From CAVZMI01 sp050011775 (GTDB lineage: Bacteria > Bacteroidota > Ignavibacteria > UBA10030 > CAVZMI01): DNA of 64,000 bases. Position 1 is the first letter of the stretch, and each line of letters opens with the position of its first letter. A program made the translations under genes and the position numbers. Of the stretch, positions 60,942-64,000 are shown one piece after another. Below the pieces are notes generated by a model, which did no database searches, had not been told where the DNA came from, and was given only the letters and a program-made list of their open reading frames with translations. The stretch lies in assembly GCA_050011775.1 (NCBI GenBank), contig JBEKIL010000015.1, forward strand, positions 1 to 64,000. Reading direction: 5' to 3'.

Positions 60942-61858
60942 TCGTTTATCTTTCCATCGGCAGATTGAATTGATGTGTTAATAACCGCCGGGGGATTTTC
61001 ATTTTTGATCCACGGGACTCTCCAGATCACAATTGATGCCAGAACCAGAACGACAGTCGCCGCAACGCCACCTTCAGGACCGAAAGCGCCCCCCGTGAAC
61101 CACTTGGGTTCCGTCAGAGTCACATGAGATAGAGTAATATCAGATGTTACCATACCACTCACCGGTAGTGAATAGACGCTCCCCTGGAAGAAATTCCACC
61201 CTAAATGCAACGCTGTGCAGAACCAGAGTGTCCCTGTCCGAAAATATGCCAAAGAAAGAAAAATACCGGCCAGGATGATATTAAACGTCGAAAACACCGA
61301 AATATGGGGATTGCCAAGATGCGCAAGTCCGAAAAAGACCGAAAACACCGAAATTGCAATAAGGCGATTTGTTCCTTCGGCGAGTGTTTGAAAAATATAT
61401 CCGCGAAACATAAGTTCTTCCCAGAACCCGGCAAGGGCAAAAAGAAAGAATCCCTTAAGAAGATGTGATGCAATCTCCGCCGATGAAAAACCTTCGCCTG
61501 TGATGACAATTGTACCAGTAAGCAAAAATGAAAAAACAATGAACGTCATCATGACACCTGCGATCAACAGTCCCTGCCCCCATTCGATAAAGAATCGCCG
61601 ACGCACAGCAATTCCAAAAGAATAGAACGGACGTTTGTCTATGACTGTGACCATGAATATCGATGAGCAGATCAGAGCTGCATCCAAGAAAATCGATATT
61701 ACAATCGTCGAATCCGGGAAAAAGTAATTCGCAGTGAAAAATGCACCGGCTGTAAGACACGACATAACAATAATAAAAATGCAAATACGCCACCCGGAAC
61801 GAAAGTTATGATTCGTCGGATTGAATAATATCCATTGTATGCGCGATTGTAATTCCAT
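60938..61858 (-). CDS. CPBP intramembrane metalloprotease
   Basis: A 306-residue CAAX-protease/bacteriocin-processing (CPBP/ABI) family protein with about eight helices. E-E-L-M-F-R-G-Y (E-E-x-x-x-R), F-G-L-A-H-L-G-N-P and H-L-G-W-N-F-F-Q-G are the metal-binding and catalytic motifs. Substrates are unknown. It is coupled to the TPR gene by ATGA-type overlap, and lies 15 bases after queC. Confidence 0.9.
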   Translation of the reverse strand: MELQSRIQWILFNPTNHNFRSGWRICIFIIVMSCLTAGAFFTANYFFPDSTIVISIFLDAALICSSIFMVTVIDKRPFYSFGIAVRRRFFIEWGQGLLIAGVMMTFIVFSFLLTGTIVITGEGFSSAEIASHLLKGFFLFALAGFWEELMFRGYIFQTLAEGTNRLIAISVFSVFFGLAHLGNPHISVFSTFNIILAGIFLSLAYFRTGTLWFCTALHLGWNFFQGSVYSLPVSGMVTSDITLSHVTLTEPKWFTGGAFGPEGGVAATVVLVLASIVIWRVPWIKNENPPAVINTSIQSADGKINE

Positions 61859-61873
61859 GATCCTATGTGTTTA

Positions 61874-62554
61874 TTAATAAACAGGACGAACAGTGTAAGG
61901 CAACGGATCTTCGATCCCTGCCTGCCGGAATCCTCGAAGCCGGAGGGCGCAGCTGTCGCACACACCGCATGCGCTGTCCTCTGCCTGGTAACACGACCAT
62001 GTTAAATGAAACGGAGCGTTCAACCCCGCACCCTTTCGTACGATATCGGCTTTTGAGAGATTGATGATCGGCGTCTCGACAATAATCTGCTTGCCCGGTT
62101 TTGTCCCTGCCCGGATCACAGCGTTGAATGCATTATAAAATTCCTTCCGGCAATCGGGATACCCTGACGAATCTTCTTCAACGGCTCCGATAAAAATCCT
62201 CGAGGCACCCAGGACTTCTCCCCAACTTGTTGCAACAGAGAGCATGTTTGCATTTCGAAACGGGACATAGGACGAAGGAACGCCATCACGTTGAAGATCG
62301 GCCTGTTCGACCGGGATGTTCGGGTCGGTCAAGCTTGATCCTCCAATGATACGGAGGTGGCCAAGGTCGACAACCAATCGTTCCCTGACATCATAAAAAT
62401 CGGCAATGTCGGAAAAGGCTTTGAATTCCCGCTGTTCTGTACGTTGACCGTAATTGATATGGAGAAATGCCATGGAGTATAGCTGTGAGGCAATTGCCGC
62501 CGTGACACAGCTATCCATACCGCCGCTTACGAGCACTATGGCCTTTTCTTTCAT
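61874..62554 (-). CDS. queC: 7-cyano-7-deazaguanine synthase
   Basis: A 226-residue QueC, which makes preQ0 for queuosine tRNA modification. V-S-G-G-M-D-S (PP-loop) and the zinc quartet W-S-C-Y-Q-A-E-D-S-A-C-G-V-C-D-S-C are complete. No other queuosine genes are seen, and no preQ1 riboswitch upstream. It is the first gene of a four-gene run. Confidence 0.94.
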   Translation of the reverse strand: MKEKAIVLVSGGMDSCVTAAIASQLYSMAFLHINYGQRTEQREFKAFSDIADFYDVRERLVVDLGHLRIIGGSSLTDPNIPVEQADLQRDGVPSSYVPFRNANMLSVATSWGEVLGASRIFIGAVEEDSSGYPDCRKEFYNAFNAVIRAGTKPGKQIIVETPIINLSKADIVRKGAGLNAPFHLTWSCYQAEDSACGVCDSCALRLRGFRQAGIEDPLPYTVRPVY

Positions 62555-62604
62555 CGTTCTCTCTTGGGCAAATTATCTCGGATCGTTACAGTCCCCTCTC
62601 TCCG

Positions 62605-62700
62605 AGAGGGGTGCCCTCCCGATTCATCCGCCGTCCTAAAGGACTGCTTCGCCGAAGTCCCACCTTGTGGGACGTAGGCGGAAGGGAGGGCGGGGTGTGT
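62605..62700. repeat. intergenic stem-loop repeat
   Basis: CCCTCCC .. CCGCC pairs with GGCGG .. GGGAGGG around CTAAAGGACTGCTTCGCCGAAGTCCC and CCTTGTGGGACGTA. Parts (GCCGAAGTCCC, GGGACGTAGGCGG) match the repeat near 5270-5335. It lies in the leader of queC on the minus strand. Confidence 0.6.
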
Positions 62701-62799
62701 TAGAAAGTATCATTCTACATTTATTTGATCTGCCCTAAAATTTTCCACAAAGAAAGTGACAAAAAATGGGATTCCTCAGCCCAAGAAATCCCACTGGTG

Positions 62800-62872
62800 T
62801 GGACAGGGAGGGAATCGAACCCCCGACACAAGGATTTTCAGTCCTTTGCTCTACCAACTGAGCTACCTGTCC
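62800..62872 (-). tRNA. tRNA-Phe (anticodon GAA)
   Basis: On the minus strand, GGACAGG pairs with CCTGTCC. It has D-arm GCTCAGTTGGTAGAGC, anticodon stem AAGGA/TCCTT around loop CTGAAAA, and T-arm CGGGG-GTTCGAT-TCCCT-like. CCA is not encoded. Confidence 0.95.
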
Positions 62873-62904
62873 GGATTTTGTTAAATTGCAGAATTTATTA
62901 ATAA

Positions 62905-62933
62905 AATATATGATTTCTCAGGTGAAGAATCAA
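62905..62933 (-). promoter_or_regulatory. promoter of tRNA-Phe
   Basis: On the minus strand, TTGATT (complement of 62928-62933) and TATATT (complement of 62905-62910) with a 17-base spacer lie 33 bases before the tRNA. Confidence 0.6.
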
Positions 62934-62993
62934 GAACTTTTTTTAGACTGGAACAAATCAATAGCTTAGGGAAGAATAATAGAAAAATGTTTA

Positions 62994-63401
62994 TCAGGAG
63001 AGTCCCTTCTGGTTGAAGAACGGGGTTAAAAGTTTGTCCGCTCCGAGAATATGATCTATGAACCAACGTTTAAGAAGAGATACTCCTTCGATTGAAAGAG
63101 ATTCTTTCCCTTCTTTCCAACTCGAGTAATCCTTTGATAATTGCTTTAAAAAAGCATCATGCATGGCTTTATGAATCGCAAACGACGGATAATGATGACT
63201 CTTCATAAGATTCTCTTCACATTCAAAATGTTCTTTTACTCCTGTGAAAAGATTATCAAGTAATGGGTTAATTAGACCGATTTCCTTTTTCTGACTTACT
63301 AACATCGTGAGTTCGTCGAGTATCTTAACGAGACTTTGATGTTGAATGTCAACAGTACTAATAGATATACTATATCGTTTATCCCAACTGGATGGCTGCA
63401 T
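62994..63401 (-). CDS. bacteriohemerythrin
   Basis: A 135-residue hemerythrin. I-D-I-Q-H-Q-S-L opens the site; E-H-F-E-C-E-E-N-L-M, H-K-A-M-H-D-A-F and W-F-I-D-H-I-L-G-A-D give the remaining His, Glu and Asp ligands of the diiron centre. It binds O2 for storage or sensing in low-oxygen organisms. It has no attached sensor domain. It precedes a rubrerythrin. Confidence 0.92.
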   Translation of the reverse strand: MQPSSWDKRYSISISTVDIQHQSLVKILDELTMLVSQKKEIGLINPLLDNLFTGVKEHFECEENLMKSHHYPSFAIHKAMHDAFLKQLSKDYSSWKEGKESLSIEGVSLLKRWFIDHILGADKLLTPFFNQKGLS

Positions 63402-63548
63402 ATGAATGTCTCCCTTTTATAATCATATTATCGACAATAAGTACTCGAGACTTGAATCTGGCATCATCTACTTAATATCATTCTAGTCTTCGGGAGACAA
63501 TCATTTTTTAACCGTAGCGCATCCTAATAAAGGCCGAGTTCGTTTCGG

Positions 63549-64000
63549 TTACTCCTCTTCGACGATCATCTCGAAAAAGGCTTCTGGATGCTCGCAGCTT
63601 GGACATTTTTTCGGCGGTGTTTTGCCTTCGTGTATGTAACCGCAATTTCTGCACTTCCAGCGGACAACTTTTTCCTTCTTGAATATGCTGCCGTCAACAA
63701 GACTCTTCAATAATTTCCGGTAACGCGACTCGTGGTGCTTCTCGACCGTCGTGATGGCACGGAATACCTGCGCGATCTCAGAGAAACCCTCCTGTTTCGC
63801 AATCTCGGCGAACTTCGGGTAGATTTCCGTGTGCTCTTCCTGTTCACCATCGGCAGCGGCTTTCAGATTTTCTTGCGTGGTTCCGATTATGCCGGCCGGA
63901 AACGTTGCCGTAATTTCAACCTTGCCGCCTTCGAGAAACTTAAAGAATCGTTTGGCGTGTTCTTTTTCATTGTCGGCAGTCTCAAGAAAGATCGCTGCAA
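63549..64000 (-). CDS. rubrerythrin, partial (N-terminus off window)
   Basis: The C-terminal ~150 residues. The diiron four-helix domain shows E-T-A-D-N-E-K-E-H-A-K-R-F-F, A-A-A-D-G-E-Q-E-E-H and V-E-K-H-H-E-S-R-Y. The rubredoxin-like domain ends with W-K-C-R-N-C-G-Y-I-H-E-G and K-C-P-S-C-E-H-P, the four Cys iron site. It reduces peroxide in anaerobes and microaerobes. The start lies beyond base 64000. Confidence 0.93.
   Translation of the reverse strand, partial: AAIFLETADNEKEHAKRFFKFLEGGKVEITATFPAGIIGTTQENLKAAADGEQEEHTEIYPKFAEIAKQEGFSEIAQVFRAITTVEKHHESRYRKLLKSLVDGSIFKKEKVVRWKCRNCGYIHEGKTPPKKCPSCEHPEAFFEMIVEEE

Noticed and set aside
62555..62800. preQ1 riboswitch upstream of queC
   Set aside because: No preQ1-I core (short hairpin plus A-rich tail) is visible; the region holds a palindromic repeat instead.

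Overview
The window looks like a chromosomal segment from a member of the Bacteroidota/Chlorobiota (FCB) group, most likely close to Ignavibacteria or a similar thermophile/anaerobe lineage. This is inferred from three things: two secreted proteins with C-terminal type IX secretion (T9SS) sorting domains (N-Y-P-N-P-F-N-P motif, final K-x-V-x-x-R), a PorQ-type T9SS protein, and a GWxTD-type lipoprotein-like protein common in that group. Base composition is moderate, and several intergenic regions hold palindromic repeats. No plasmid, phage or rRNA genes are seen.

Layout. 1-8.4 kb: nine unrelated single genes, all on the plus strand, separated by palindromes that start with TAACA and end with GTTAT or GTTAC. 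This is the look of an integron gene-cassette array, although no integrase is in the window. 8.4-14.1 kb: a divergent module of DUF4956 membrane protein, VTC-type polyphosphate polymerase and HlyD-like fusion protein (minus strand) facing a large T9SS-exported CotH-kinase/lamin-tail protein (plus strand). This is the most interesting candidate system. 14.2-25.4 kb: accessory genes, namely small exported or membrane proteins, DUF3795, a GH20 hexosaminidase, a Cache-domain protein, two GT-C membrane glycosyltransferases, a DEAD-box helicase, an ACT-domain protein and a lipoprotein pseudogene with three in-frame stops. 25.4-28.5 kb: rpmB, pgsA-pgpA, and a single-domain Y1 transposase between ~110-bp direct repeats (a REP/RAYT-like unit).

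28.5-45 kb is dense housekeeping: cinA, thpR, recA, a VIT1-type transporter, recX, two AI-2E-type permeases, a DEDDy exonuclease and a CDF transporter. These are followed by bioY (minus), tRNA-Gln-prs-rplY-pth, rpsF-ssb-rpsR-rplI, and korAB for ferredoxin-dependent 2-oxoglutarate oxidation/synthesis. 45-51 kb: nrnA, pepA, a GWxTD protein, pdxA, ftsE, and a repeat-rich Cys/Asn/Gly lipoprotein.

52-63.4 kb is mostly minus strand: NifU-like plus Mrp (Fe-S cluster delivery), tdh-kbl (threonine to glycine and acetyl-CoA), rsmB, rpmE, then porQ (plus), and a translationally coupled queC-CPBP protease-TPR-ZIP run. tRNA-Phe, a bacteriohemerythrin and the C-terminal part of a rubrerythrin follow; the last two suit an organism that handles oxygen or peroxide as a stress.
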